Below, in pieces: positions 1-9,605 of a DNA stretch of 64,000 nucleotides. Under the pieces are notes generated by a model. That model had not been told where the DNA came from and searched no databases. It was given only the letters and a program-made list of their open reading frames with translations. This stretch comes from Mesorhizobium sp. L-2-11 (GTDB taxonomy: Bacteria > Pseudomonadota > Alphaproteobacteria > Rhizobiales > Rhizobiaceae): NCBI RefSeq assembly GCF_016756595.1, contig NZ_AP023257.1, positions 5,162,001 through 5,226,000 of the forward strand, in the 5' to 3' direction. The position numbers and the translations under genes are program-made. Every line of letters starts with the position of its first letter. The first letter of the stretch is position 1.

Positions 1-742
1 GAAAGGCGTCATCGAGCCGCTTCCAGTAATCGAGCCTGGCAAGAACCTCGTCACAGAAAGCTACGTCATCCGCGCTGAGGTAGTCGAAATAACCACCGAC
101 CTTACCCTTTCGAACTTTGAAGCTTTCCGGGTCGTCAGGATCGCGTGGCTGCAATCTTCCGCCATAGCGCGCACCCAGTTCTCCTGAGATTTCAGATTGC
201 TGCATTCGTTCGAACGATCTGCTGGCAGCAACATCGGCAAGCTGGGACTCGTCAAAGGATTTTCCCAAATATTTCCCGATGCTGCGCAATGCGTCGTTTG
301 TATCCCGCTGCACATCTTCATAGCGCAGAAGCGCAATCTTTCGCAGGTGAGTTGCGGCTGCGAACCACTGCAGATTGAAAAGCGCGATCTTCTCGACACC
401 GTGTTTGGGGCTTCTTATGCAATCGCCGATCGGACCTGCTTCCAGCCCATGGCGTTTGTTGACCTGGAAGTATCCTGACACCGCAGTGTCGCGGGGGTCT
501 CGCGTCAGGAACAGAATCCGTTGCCGTTTGTAGCGGGATTTGTCGGCGCTGATCTGCGTTATGTCACGCAGATCCTTATGGTCGGAACCGTCATGCGTGT
601 AGGCCGCATCAACGCCCAGGTCGTCAAGCATTACGCGCAGCCAGGTCCGCCCGGATTTGGGAAATGAGACGACAAGCAGCGACGGCTTTCTTGCAAAAAA
701 GTTGGACAACAAACTCAACGAGCGAACTCCGATTGCGGGCAC
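1..742 (-). CDS. Sulfotransferase domain protein (3' end outside window)
   Basis: Read on the minus strand, this frame stays open to the window edge. Near the N-terminus it has SFPKSGRTWLR, the PAPS 5'-phosphosulfate-binding loop of sulfotransferases. About 60 residues on comes LFLTRDPRDTAVSGYFQ, the 3'-phosphate-binding region. Later there are LRYEDV and RKGKVGGY segments, also typical of the family. The likely role is transfer of sulfate from PAPS to a carbohydrate or lipid. The start is taken as GTG at 742, the first start after an in-frame stop, 14 bp after the upstream gene ends. The location next to glycosyltransferases and an exporter suggests sulfation of a surface polysaccharide, which is inference. 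The C-terminus is missing from the window. Confidence 0.85.
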   Translation of the reverse strand, partial: MPAIGVRSLSLLSNFFARKPSLLVVSFPKSGRTWLRVMLDDLGVDAAYTHDGSDHKDLRDITQISADKSRYKRQRILFLTRDPRDTAVSGYFQVNKRHGLEAGPIGDCIRSPKHGVEKIALFNLQWFAAATHLRKIALLRYEDVQRDTNDALRSIGKYLGKSFDESQLADVAASRSFERMQQSEISGELGARYGGRLQPRDPDDPESFKVRKGKVGGYFDYLSADDVAFCDEVLARLDYWKRLDDAF

Positions 743-756
743 TTTGATCGAGCAGA

Positions 757-1863
757 TCAGCGATTATAAATATCGATCAGGGCATTGGCGATCCGTTGCG
801 AAGCCGGCACCTCTGGATCGATCGACAGATTGGCATTGAGGAAGTCCCGGCTTTGCTCAAAATAGGTCGGCCTTGACCTGACCGCAGCGCGGATATCCTC
901 GACGAGGTCATGCTCCGACAATGTTGGCTTGAAGGCACCCATGGGCCTATCGAACTCGACCATGGGCGAAACCAGCGGAAACAGCACCACCGGAATGCCG
1001 CAGGCGACTGCTTCGTAAACAGTCGTGCTTGGGCGCGTTACGAGCGCCAGAGCGTCCGGGAGCAGTTGTGCGAAATCCAGGGGCGATTTGTTCGGCATAT
1101 CGACTTTTGCGAACATCGTAGGGTGGACGCTAACGACATGGGCAAGGCCGAGTTTCGCACATGCGGCTGCCACGGCTTCAATCGCCTGGCGATCTGCGGG
1201 GTCCTCGACATCCCCCTTGAAGTTCACCAGCACAAAAAGCCCTTCGTCGTGCCTGGCGCCAGCGCTTCCGACGGCACGCTCAATGACCGGGGAGCCAACA
1301 ACATATGTCGGCTGTCGTCTTTGCTGCAGCGCCGCTGGTCCCATCGACAGGATGTAATCGGCTCTCACAAATCGATGCGGCTGCAGCAGTCGCGCACCTC
1401 CGATGAGGCCGACCACACGGACCATGCCAAAGTTGATGGAGTCGATGAACCGCCTAAAGAATTGCGGCGCATAGTCATTTCCAGTCACCAGCATGTCGCC
1501 GGGTCTGATCATCCGCTCGAGCTCGGCAAAGCCGATATGCGATATTCCCCGGGCGTTGAGTTCAGGTTGCGCTACACCGCCGCGTTTCAATCCATCAAGA
1601 TGCGCGAACACGCAGCGGATGCCGCGGTCAACCAGAATATCTGCCGCGTCAGCCAGCAGCCGAACATTGTTGCGGTTGTGTGGGACGAAGTAGACGGTCC
1701 TCGTGGCCGCCCTGCCGCGAACATAGATACGCCCGCGCTTGAACAGATTTCCTGGATGCACAAGCCGGTACGCGGCGAGGAGCCGCTGCACAAAGCCTTC
1801 GCTGACAGGAGAAACCGCCTCGGTTCTCGACCTACCCAAAGATATGCATCGCCTCTTGCCCAT
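757..1863 (-). CDS. GT-B-like glycosyltransferase / polysaccharide biosynthesis protein
   Basis: A 368-aa protein with no signal peptide. The C-terminal part has the stretch VTRPSTTVYEAVACGIPVVLF, the nucleotide-sugar-binding pattern of GT-B glycosyltransferases and capsule export proteins, where a Ser/Thr-rich loop is followed by EA.A.GIPVV. The N-terminal part has Rossmann-like strands (VYFVPHNRNNVRLLADAA). The acceptor and donor cannot be read from sequence. It sits directly upstream of the sulfotransferase and downstream of three GT9-like paralogues on the same strand, so it is probably part of one surface-glycan operon. The start has no strong ribosome-binding site and may lie a few codons further in. 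Confidence 0.6.
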   Translation of the reverse strand: MGKRRCISLGRSRTEAVSPVSEGFVQRLLAAYRLVHPGNLFKRGRIYVRGRAATRTVYFVPHNRNNVRLLADAADILVDRGIRCVFAHLDGLKRGGVAQPELNARGISHIGFAELERMIRPGDMLVTGNDYAPQFFRRFIDSINFGMVRVVGLIGGARLLQPHRFVRADYILSMGPAALQQRRQPTYVVGSPVIERAVGSAGARHDEGLFVLVNFKGDVEDPADRQAIEAVAAACAKLGLAHVVSVHPTMFAKVDMPNKSPLDFAQLLPDALALVTRPSTTVYEAVACGIPVVLFPLVSPMVEFDRPMGAFKPTLSEHDLVEDIRAAVRSRPTYFEQSRDFLNANLSIDPEVPASQRIANALIDIYNR

Positions 1864-1982
1864 GAAATTTAGAACGGCCGCCCCGCCGGGTAGTTTACAA
1901 TGCTCTTGCCGTCAAGAAAGGCGCTTCACCGCTTGGCCGGCGGTGGCCTGCCTGGCACCTCGCGATGCCTTGCGTGGTGGAT

Positions 1983-3155
1983 TCAAATAGCGCTGATGAG
2001 TGAGCCCATGTGGTTTTGTGCGTCTTCCATCACCTCGGCCCAAGGCCTTTCCCGTTTCGAGACCAGCACGGCGGAAGGATAGTAGGGCGTGCAATCGCCC
2101 TCGACCGGCCAGGAACGTTTGAACCCATCGCCAAGAATAAAGACCGACGGGATACCGAGCGCGCCCGCCAGATGCGCCCCGGTATTGCTGATGGTTACCA
2201 CGGCGTCCATCGCCGCGACCTGCGCGGCGAAAAGATCCATGTCGACGAGTTGATCCACCAAGACGTCGTGCAAGATGCGCGCGGGATCACCATCGGTGAG
2301 GATTTTCAGGTCCGGCTCGATCCGGCCATATTGCAGCGAAACGAACCGGAGGTCCGGACGGCTGATAAGCCCACGCCATGCCGTGAGTGGCGGCAGGTCC
2401 TTGCCAGGATTGGAGCTGCCCCATGCGACGCCGACCAATGGGCGGCCATCCTTACGATAACGGGCGCGAAGTTCAGCGACCCGCGCCGGGTCCGGCTTCA
2501 GGGGAACAAAATGTTCGCGGATCGTGGTCTCGTCCGTCTCGAACACGGCGGTCAGATGCTGGACGCCGGCAAAGAGCTGGGCCTCGCCATAGGCTGCCTT
2601 GGTCCCGGGACCGACGGCCCGCACATCGGCGGTCGGAAATGTCCGCTGAAAGAGCGGCACCAGGCGGTGCTCGACCAGAACGATCAGACGAGCGGCCCGG
2701 GTGAGAGCACGGCCGACGGAACTCGCATGGTGGATCGCGGTGGCCAGACCCTGCTTTTCGGTTTCCATCAGATCGACGAGCAGGACCTGGCCCGAGATAT
2801 CCTGGCCCAACCATTCGCCGTCGACGCGGCCCTCGACGATGTGGCGCCGGGCGATCTTGAGTTCGGCCGCCGGGCCGTAGGCGCCCATGCGCATCAGTGC
2901 CTTGCTGAGTTCGTCGAGCAGGTGAACCTCGCGCCTCGACTTCGCGATCGACCCCAGCGCCAGGGCTTTCGGCAGCGCCGCCGACCAGTCGCGCGCCTCG
3001 ATGCTTCGCCTGTAATCCGCCATCTGATCGGCAATGTCGCCATCGCGCCAGCGCAGGAAAAGCTGCCGCCGGTGACGACGGAACCAGACCTTGTAATTGT
3101 AGCCTGCGAGCGCGACAACGCGGCGAACCTGGCGAAGCAGTTGACTGGCTTCCAT
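1983..3155 (-). CDS. TPR/GT9-like glycosyltransferase paralogue 1
   Basis: A 390-aa protein, third in transcription order of three tandem paralogues. The N-terminal ~110 residues are helical and TPR-like. The C-terminal half is GT9/heptosyltransferase-like, with VGVAWGSSNPGKDLPPL, FVSLQYG, and TISNTGAHLAGALGIPSVF, the donor-binding loop shared with ADP-heptose transferases. I place the start at MEASQLL because the longer frame runs into the preceding gene and the ATG overlaps that gene's TGA (TGATG), implying translational coupling. The substrate is unknown. A role in O-antigen, capsule or flagellin glycan assembly is inferred from the neighbouring exporter and sulfotransferase. Confidence 0.65.
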   Translation of the reverse strand: MEASQLLRQVRRVVALAGYNYKVWFRRHRRQLFLRWRDGDIADQMADYRRSIEARDWSAALPKALALGSIAKSRREVHLLDELSKALMRMGAYGPAAELKIARRHIVEGRVDGEWLGQDISGQVLLVDLMETEKQGLATAIHHASSVGRALTRAARLIVLVEHRLVPLFQRTFPTADVRAVGPGTKAAYGEAQLFAGVQHLTAVFETDETTIREHFVPLKPDPARVAELRARYRKDGRPLVGVAWGSSNPGKDLPPLTAWRGLISRPDLRFVSLQYGRIEPDLKILTDGDPARILHDVLVDQLVDMDLFAAQVAAMDAVVTISNTGAHLAGALGIPSVFILGDGFKRSWPVEGDCTPYYPSAVLVSKRERPWAEVMEDAQNHMGSLISAI

Positions 3156-4327
3156 CAACCGGCTCCACCGATGATCTGCGCGACTCGTACACCTGCTTCC
3201 CGCATCGCGGACGCCCACGCCCGGCCGCCCTTTCGCACCAGTCTAACGCTTGGATATGTGGCCACGGTCTCGCCGAAGGCAGGCCATGACAGCCGAAACC
3301 CATCGTCGAGCAGGACGACGGTCGGCACGCCGAGCGCTCCCGCCAGATTGGCACCGGTATTGCTGATCGTCACCACCGCGTCGAGGGCGGCGATTTGCGC
3401 GGCGAAGCGGTCCATATCCGACAATTGATCCACGGACGCGTCATGGATGATGCGTCCCGGCGCCCAGCGCTCGAACTCGCGGAGCGCCGGCCCGACATCG
3501 CCATACTGCATGCTGACGAAGCGGCCCGGCAGATTGCCGAGCAGCGACCGCCAATCATCCAGCGCCGGCAGGTCCTTGGCCTTGTTCAGGCTTCCCCAGG
3601 CAAAGCCGATCAGGGGACCTGGGCCATGATCGAGATAGGTGCCGCGCAACTCGGCGACCAGCCGGCGGTCCGGCTCCAACGGAATGAACGGGGCGCGCGC
3701 CGTCGGCTCGTCCGGCCAGAGGTGCCTTGCCAGCGTCTCGAAGCAGGCGAAGACATCGGCGTCGACCGCCGCCGCCCCTTCCGCCTCTGGCCTGACATCG
3801 AGCGCGGGATATGTTCTGCGATAAAGGGGCGCCAGTCGCGGTTCGATCAGGACGGTGCATCGGTCGGCGGCCGCGACCACCGGGCTAAGCAGCGACGCGA
3901 ACTGGAGGAAAATTGCAAGATCGCCTTCGCGTCGCTCGACGGCAAGGCTGCGACCCGCAAGATCACCGCCATCCCATTCGGGCCGGCCGGGCACTTGCTT
4001 GCTCGATGCGATCAACTGCCAGGCGCGGTTGCCGCCGCCGAGGCGTCTCAGTCCACGCCCAGCTTTTTTGACCAGCCCGCGATCGCCAAGCTGCTCACCG
4101 AGAAGGCCGAGTGCCAGCGCATGATCTCGGGCCGCCTGCCAGTCACGCCGCTCGACACTCCGCGCCATCAGGTGCAAATGCCGTTCAACGCTTTGGTCGT
4201 GGCGCGAAGGCCGCCTGAAAAACGTCCTCGCCCGATCGAGAGCCTTCCGCAGCCACCTGCCGTCAACAGCTTGCGGGCGCAGGTCGGCGGCTTTTGCCTT
4301 TTCCAGGATGGATCGTCTGCTCGGCAC
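3155..4327 (-). CDS. TPR/GT9-like glycosyltransferase paralogue 2
   Basis: A 390-aa middle member of the tandem triplet, the same length as its downstream neighbour. It shares the family blocks: IGFAWGSLNKAKDLPAL, FVSMQYGDVGPALREFE, and TISNTGANLAGALGVPTVV. The N-terminal helical part has paired basic and acidic repeats (ERHLHLMARSVERRDWQAAR). The start is GTG, preceded by GAGGG. Its stop overlaps the next ATG by one base. Duplication followed by divergence is likely. Each copy may add a different sugar or recognise a different acceptor, which is inference. The GT9 resemblance rests on the C-terminal motif, not on a database search. Confidence 0.65.
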   Translation of the reverse strand: MPSRRSILEKAKAADLRPQAVDGRWLRKALDRARTFFRRPSRHDQSVERHLHLMARSVERRDWQAARDHALALGLLGEQLGDRGLVKKAGRGLRRLGGGNRAWQLIASSKQVPGRPEWDGGDLAGRSLAVERREGDLAIFLQFASLLSPVVAAADRCTVLIEPRLAPLYRRTYPALDVRPEAEGAAAVDADVFACFETLARHLWPDEPTARAPFIPLEPDRRLVAELRGTYLDHGPGPLIGFAWGSLNKAKDLPALDDWRSLLGNLPGRFVSMQYGDVGPALREFERWAPGRIIHDASVDQLSDMDRFAAQIAALDAVVTISNTGANLAGALGVPTVVLLDDGFRLSWPAFGETVATYPSVRLVRKGGRAWASAMREAGVRVAQIIGGAG

Positions 4328-4334
4328 GGCGCCC

Positions 4335-5513
4335 TCAATTTTTGCCAGACAGCGTGGAAGGCGCGGTCAGAACCGACGAGAGCCGCCGGCCGACTTCGTC
4401 AAGCACCACCGGCCACGTGCGTCCTTGCTTGTGTATGACGATGCCCTTTGGATACCAAGGCGTTCGGTCGCCAGTCACCGGCCAGGCGGTTTGAAAATTG
4501 TCATCGATCAGGAAAACGGTCGGGACGCCGAGTGCTCCGGACAGATGGGCTGCCGTATTGCTGATCGTCACCACGGCATCGAGCGCGGCGACCTGCGCGG
4601 CGAACCGGTCCATGTCGACCATCTGGTCGACACTGTCATCGTAGATAAGCCGCGCCTCGTCGCCATCGCGCAGGCGCCGCAGCGCCGGCTTGATCTGACC
4701 GTACTGGAGAGAAACGAACGTCGCCTGCGTCTGGGCGATGAACCGTGCCCATTCGGGGAAATCAGGCACGTCCTTGCTGTGTGATTTGCTGCCCCAGGAC
4801 AGACCGACCAATGGCAGATCCGTCATCGAGCGATAGCGCTTGCGGAATGTCTCGACGAGTTCAGGATCTGCCCGCAGCGGCACGAAATCGGCGGCCAGTC
4901 TTTCGGCATCGCGGCCGAACATCCAGGCGAGATTTTCGAAGGTCGCAAATTTGTCGCCAACGACATTCTGCTGCGCTGGGACCACGGTCGCGTTGGGGAA
5001 CGTCCGCTGCACAAGCGATACCAGGCGCGGTTCGACGCGAATCGTCGCGCTTCGCGCACATGCAGCGGCGGCGCCAGCCAGTCGCGCGTGGCGGATGACG
5101 CGGCCAAGACTTCGAGGGTCATCCTCAACAAGATCGATCAGCAGCGTATCTGAGCCGAGGTTTTCGCCGGTCCATTCATTGGCGCCCTTGCCTTTTCGTT
5201 GCCGGCGAGCCGAAAGCCGAAGCTCGGCCGCCCGCGCGAAGTTACCCAGCCGTTCGAACGCCTGGCCTGCCTTCTGCATCAGCTCGGGGTCACAGGCACG
5301 ATCGGCCATGATGGCCATTTCATTGGTACTTGCTTCAAGCCCTGTCCAATCCCTGCGCGCGATCAGCGCGTCGACCTTGGCCTGCTGGTCCAGAACCGAG
5401 CGGGGCTTGGAGCGGCCAAACAGCGTCCGCGCCGCTTTTGTGTATCGGCGCAACCGCAGGCCCAATCCACCAATCACATACCGGATACGCGAACCGTGGT
5501 AAAAACTGGTCAT
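4335..5513 (-). CDS. TPR/GT9-like glycosyltransferase paralogue 3
   Basis: A 392-aa first member of the tandem triplet in transcription order. It begins 6 bp after the ABC exporter stop and ends 7 bp before paralogue 2, so all four are clearly one transcript. The C-terminal half again carries VGLSWGSKSHSKDVPDF, FVSLQYGQIKPALRRL and TISNTAAHLSGALGVPTVF. In this copy the NTGA of the donor loop is NTAA, a small but visible difference from the other two. The N-terminus is rich in Arg and predicted helical, without a clear signal peptide, so it is probably cytoplasmic or membrane-associated. Confidence 0.65.
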   Translation of the reverse strand: MTSFYHGSRIRYVIGGLGLRLRRYTKAARTLFGRSKPRSVLDQQAKVDALIARRDWTGLEASTNEMAIMADRACDPELMQKAGQAFERLGNFARAAELRLSARRQRKGKGANEWTGENLGSDTLLIDLVEDDPRSLGRVIRHARLAGAAAACARSATIRVEPRLVSLVQRTFPNATVVPAQQNVVGDKFATFENLAWMFGRDAERLAADFVPLRADPELVETFRKRYRSMTDLPLVGLSWGSKSHSKDVPDFPEWARFIAQTQATFVSLQYGQIKPALRRLRDGDEARLIYDDSVDQMVDMDRFAAQVAALDAVVTISNTAAHLSGALGVPTVFLIDDNFQTAWPVTGDRTPWYPKGIVIHKQGRTWPVVLDEVGRRLSSVLTAPSTLSGKN

Positions 5514-5519
5514 CGGCCT

Positions 5520-7325
5520 TCAGCGCAATACGCTCTGACGCAGCTTTTTGCCGCCCTCGACGCGCGGAGCGGACGCTTCCAGATGGAAGATCGAGCGATA
5601 GATTTCGCTGCGCCCGGCAAGCTCGTCATGAGTCCCGGAGTCCGCGAGCAAGCCTGCGTCGAATACGAGGATGCGATCGGCCGCCTTGATGGTTGAAAGC
5701 CGGTGCGCGATGCAGATGACCGTGCGCTCGAACGCATCGTCGAACGCAGCCTCCATGACCGCTCTTTCGTTTTCGCCGTCGAGCGCGGATGTCGCCTCAT
5801 CGTAGACAATCACCGGAGCATTCTTGAGCAGGGCGCGTGCGATTGCAACGCGCTGTTTCTGGCCGCCCGACAGATTGGCACCGCCCGGCCCGACAAGCGT
5901 GTCGAGCCCGTTTTCCAGGCTCGAGGCAAAGCTGGTGACCCGAGCGAGTTCGGCCGCGGCCTCGATCTCCAGATCAGCAGCGCTCGGGCGCCCGTCGCGG
6001 ATATTGTCGCGGATCGAGCCCTCGAACAGGAAGACGTCCTGTGACACCAGTGCGATATTGTCGCGAACGTCGGACAGGCTGATCTTCGAAATATCTTTGC
6101 CGTCGAGGAGAATCCTGCCCTTGTCCGGCTCCATCAGGCGCAGGACAAGATTAACGATGGTTGTCTTGCCGGCGCCGGAGCGGCCGACGATCGCCAGCTT
6201 CTCACGAGGTCGCACCTCGAAGGAAACACCGTGCAGCGCCGGGCTGTTGCCGCCATAGGAGAAGGCCACATCTTCAAAGCGGATTCCGCCCTCGACATCA
6301 CCGAGGTGCTCACCCGCAGTTGCGAGTTGTCGCTGTTCGGGCGTGTCGATCAGATCATACATCTGCTCGACGGCCACCATTTGCTTCTGGATGTCGACAT
6401 TGACCCGGGCCAGCCGCTTGGCTGGCTCATAGGCGAGCATAAAGGCGGTTATAAAGGCCATGAATTCGCCCGGCGTCTTGCCGTTGCCGAGGGTCTGCCA
6501 ACTGGCATACATGATGAAAAGGCCGATGATGAAGCCGCCGCCGGTCTCCATCAACGGACTCATCAACGCCGATGTCCGGTTGATCTGGATGCCGCGCCTT
6601 TCCATCTTGCCGACGGCCTTGGCGAAGCTGGCGGCCGCCTTTTCCTCGAGTTGGAACGATTTGATGGTGCGGATGCCTTCTACGGCTTCCGTGCCGATCG
6701 ACTGGACCAGTGCTGCCAACTCCGTCTCGCCCCTTGCCAGCGCCCTGAGCTTCCTGGTGACGGCACCCACCGATAGGAACAGCAGGGGTAGAATCGTCAC
6801 TGAAATCAGCGACATCACCGGATCCTGCTTGACCATGACGCTTGCCAGGGCAATCAACTTCAGCACATCGGAGACGGTGCTGCTCGTGAGGGTGAGAATA
6901 ACGGCGGCGGCGGCGCGCGCGTTGAACATGATCTTGGAGACGAATTTCGCCGGATGCTGGTTGGCGAACCGGTTGATGTCGAAGCGCACCATTCGGGAAA
7001 ACTGGCGGTTTTGAAGGTCTGAAACGATAGCCCGGCGAATCTTGCCCGTGGTGATAGTCTGGCAATAATCGGCGATCCCCTTGATCAGGAAGATGCCGAC
7101 GATCACGGCGCTGATACCCCATGCGGCGGCAGCGTTGCGATCCACAAAAATGCTATTGACCATGACACTCATGATCCACGCCGTTGCGCCGGTCGCCGCC
7201 GCAGCGGCGATCGAACACAGCAAAGCTGTCACATAAAGCGCCTTATGCGGTGGCAGGTTCTCGACGATCAGGCGCTTGACCAGCGGATACGCGAGGGCCG
7301 CTGAAATTCGTTTCTTTGCGCTCAT
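5520..7325 (-). CDS. MsbA-type ABC exporter (fused TMD-NBD)
   Basis: A 601-aa half-transporter. Six hydrophobic segments occupy roughly the first 310 residues. They are followed by a complete nucleotide-binding domain with Walker A GRSGAGKTT, a Q-loop (LVSQDVFLFEG), signature LSGGQKQRVAIARAL, Walker B VIVYDEATSALDG and an H-loop (CIAHRLSTI). The family flips lipids, lipid-linked glycans or peptides across the inner membrane. It leads the glycosyltransferase triplet with a 6-bp gap, so lipid-linked glycan export is the natural inference. The start chosen is ATG at 7325, preceded by GGGAAACAG. A longer in-frame extension lacks a ribosome site. Confidence 0.88.
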   Translation of the reverse strand: MSAKKRISAALAYPLVKRLIVENLPPHKALYVTALLCSIAAAAATGATAWIMSVMVNSIFVDRNAAAAWGISAVIVGIFLIKGIADYCQTITTGKIRRAIVSDLQNRQFSRMVRFDINRFANQHPAKFVSKIMFNARAAAAVILTLTSSTVSDVLKLIALASVMVKQDPVMSLISVTILPLLFLSVGAVTRKLRALARGETELAALVQSIGTEAVEGIRTIKSFQLEEKAAASFAKAVGKMERRGIQINRTSALMSPLMETGGGFIIGLFIMYASWQTLGNGKTPGEFMAFITAFMLAYEPAKRLARVNVDIQKQMVAVEQMYDLIDTPEQRQLATAGEHLGDVEGGIRFEDVAFSYGGNSPALHGVSFEVRPREKLAIVGRSGAGKTTIVNLVLRLMEPDKGRILLDGKDISKISLSDVRDNIALVSQDVFLFEGSIRDNIRDGRPSAADLEIEAAAELARVTSFASSLENGLDTLVGPGGANLSGGQKQRVAIARALLKNAPVIVYDEATSALDGENERAVMEAAFDDAFERTVICIAHRLSTIKAADRILVFDAGLLADSGTHDELAGRSEIYRSIFHLEASAPRVEGGKKLRQSVLR

Positions 7326-7546
7326 TCTGTTTCCCGATGCGATATATCGTTTTGCGACGACCCTCGCTCCTGCCGATCCATGAAATTCTCTCGACGCCGT
7401 CACACATGCGCCAAACTGGTACCTGACGTCTGACTTCGTTCGAAGTTATAGTCAATCTTGAATCCTCCTGATTGCGGCTGGCGGCGAAGCGGACTAAATG
7501 TCGCGCATAGCGGTCGGCGGCCGGCTATGAAGATCATGGAGCCATT

Positions 7547-8560
7547 GTGACATTACTAGAGCGCGTTCGACGAAAGTACCTTCGGCTCCGCCACAAACTC
7601 GGATACATTAAACCTATCCGTTTGATGGCATCGAACAAATCAAACACGAAGTATGACGACTTTGTCAGCTCTGGCGCTATCACAATTCGCAAGGCCTCAT
7701 TGTTCACTTCTGACGATATATTCTTCACGATGGGGAGTTGCTTCGCGCAGGAAATTCGACGTGCATTGACAAGCAGACAAATTGCATGCGTCCCATCTTA
7801 TAGAAATATCAGCTTCGACCCGGCAGAAGCGATTGTAGATGAGCTGCCTCGGCAAGAGCACATGAACTTCTACAACACTTTCACTGTTCGTCTTCAGATC
7901 GAGCAAATGCTCGGCTTGTGGGATCAAGCCGATGACGACTGGTGGCAGGTTAAGAAACGTGTGCCTTGGGGCCCAATCTGTTTTCAGGATCCGTATCGCC
8001 GCGGCATCTTCGCGAAATCTCCGGAAGTTCTCAGAGAGGTGATCGAGAGCATGAACCGGGAGATGCGGGTTGGCTTTGATGCAGCGACGGCATTCATATT
8101 CACCTTCGGAATGACCGAGGTCTTCATCAACAAGGCCAGCGGCAAGGTAGCGGCACAGAAACCGCTCTATCGCGGCGGCGGTGGAATGCAGGAAACGACG
8201 CTTCACGTCAGCAGCTTTCAGGAAAACCACGCCAACGTCTTGGCCATCGTGGACATGGTCCGCAAACGCAAACCCGACGCACCAATAATTCTAACGGTCT
8301 CACCAGTAGCACTGGCCCGGACGTTTCAAGACGCCGATGTCGTCACCGCCAGCACTGAAGGCAAGTCAGTCCTTCGCGCCGTGCTCGGTCAAGTCTGCCG
8401 GGAACGGGACAATGTCCATTACCTTCCCTCGTTCGAGCTCGTCACCTATGGAGGCCTTGCTCGCAGCTACAGGGAGGACCTGCGGCACGTAAAGACACCG
8501 GTCGTCGACGAGATCGTTGAACAGTTCTTCAATGCGTACTTTGCCCCGCCGTCGGCGTAG
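7547..8560 (+). CDS. GSCFA-domain protein
   Basis: A 337-aa protein with the signature GSCFAQEIRRAL at about residue 65 that names the GSCFA family, an SGNH/GDSL-hydrolase-like group found in polysaccharide loci. Further family-like blocks are NFYNTFT, FTFGMTEVF and ILTVSPVAL. The SGNH-type Ser is the one in GSCFA; the catalytic role is unproven for the family. The start is GTG with GGAG just upstream. The gene diverges from the ABC exporter and converges on the methyltransferase with only 9 bp between stops. The 5' part has noticeably more A+T than its neighbours, consistent with transfer. An acyl-esterase role on a surface glycan is inference. Confidence 0.8.
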   Translation: MTLLERVRRKYLRLRHKLGYIKPIRLMASNKSNTKYDDFVSSGAITIRKASLFTSDDIFFTMGSCFAQEIRRALTSRQIACVPSYRNISFDPAEAIVDELPRQEHMNFYNTFTVRLQIEQMLGLWDQADDDWWQVKKRVPWGPICFQDPYRRGIFAKSPEVLREVIESMNREMRVGFDAATAFIFTFGMTEVFINKASGKVAAQKPLYRGGGGMQETTLHVSSFQENHANVLAIVDMVRKRKPDAPIILTVSPVALARTFQDADVVTASTEGKSVLRAVLGQVCRERDNVHYLPSFELVTYGGLARSYREDLRHVKTPVVDEIVEQFFNAYFAPPSA

Positions 8561-8569
8561 CCGCAGCCG

Positions 8570-9307
8570 CTAGCTCGCCTTTACGACAATCGCCTGCCCG
8601 GTTGGAAGTTCGATGATGCCTTCCGGGCGGTTTTCGAAGAATTGGTCAAAGGCCTTTCGGGCGCCAGGACAGAGCGCGGAGCCGTAGTCATCACAGATGA
8701 TCATGCCATGCGCGGCGACCCGGTCGTAGAAGAAGGCGAGCGCGTCACGCGTCGGCTCGTATAGATCGACGTCAATATGGACCAGGGCGAAACGCCGGTC
8801 GGATACATCGGAAAAAGTATCTGGTATCCATCCGACATGAAAAGTGGTGTTGCCGAAGCCGGAAATATTCTCCCTGGCGACGCTCTCGTCGGTGCTGAGA
8901 TCGCCGGACTTCCATGGCATTCTGCCGTTTCGCTTGCGATCTTCCGCGGTTGGTTCCGAGAGGCCGGCGAACGAATCGAAAAGATGATAGTGCCGTGGCC
9001 GCAGGTCGCTCATCAGCATGAATATGGTCGAGCGGCCTTGTCTTACGCCACATTCGGCCACATCGCCGTCGATGCGCTCGATCGATCGCAAACAGCTTTG
9101 CAGGACAAAAGCGCGGGGGTCTGGAATCCCGCTTATGTCCTTGACCCGCTGCAACGCCTTTCGGAAAAATGGCTGATCCTTCCAGACCATGTGACTGGAA
9201 TAAACATAAAAGCCGTATTTGTCGGCCTTCTTCTGCGAGACCTTGTACCAGGCCACACCTCTGCTTTTTTTCGAGATAAAAGCACGCGCCACGTCTCGCA
9301 ATTTCAT
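8570..9307 (-). CDS. TylF/MycF-family O-methyltransferase
   Basis: A 245-aa SAM-dependent methyltransferase. DGDVAECGVRQGRST is the SAM-binding glycine loop. HYHLFDSFAGLSEP and LVHIDVDLYEPTRDAL are hallmarks of the macrocin-O-methyltransferase (TylF) family. IICDDYG supplies the metal-binding aspartates. Homologues methylate hydroxyl groups on sugars of antibiotics and bacterial glycans. The start at MKLRDVAR is preferred because GGAGG lies at the right distance; a GTG/ATG five codons earlier does not. Together with the sulfotransferase and glycosyltransferases it suggests a methylated, sulfated surface sugar. Confidence 0.85.
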   Translation of the reverse strand: MKLRDVARAFISKKSRGVAWYKVSQKKADKYGFYVYSSHMVWKDQPFFRKALQRVKDISGIPDPRAFVLQSCLRSIERIDGDVAECGVRQGRSTIFMLMSDLRPRHYHLFDSFAGLSEPTAEDRKRNGRMPWKSGDLSTDESVARENISGFGNTTFHVGWIPDTFSDVSDRRFALVHIDVDLYEPTRDALAFFYDRVAAHGMIICDDYGSALCPGARKAFDQFFENRPEGIIELPTGQAIVVKAS

Positions 9308-9605
9308 CCGTACCTCCAGCATTCGATATGTTCATAAAACCGGAGGAAGAGAAAGCTCCGCCGGCATCAGGCGCGCGATGATGTCGAGTTCTGGGCTGAT
9401 CGACCCTGGCTTATCGAGCGCCGCAAGGAGCGCTCCCGGTGCTCGTAATGAGCCTGTGCCTGGAATGGAACTCCCATGCAGTGCGACTCAAGATCACGGG
9501 TCATGTGCCTGGCCCGGTGCAGAGACAGGCGGCGCCGGGCATCTCTGGCCGTTCTCCGGCATGAGAGCCGGCGCCAAACATTGTCGATCCGCTAGTTCGG
9601 GAGGT
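9308..9605. other. Intergenic stretch without recognised gene
   Basis: About 300 bases between the methyltransferase promoter side and the end of the BTLCP peptidase gene. I see no coding frame with a ribosome site, no T-run terminator and no repeat that recurs elsewhere in the window. Confidence 0.5.
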
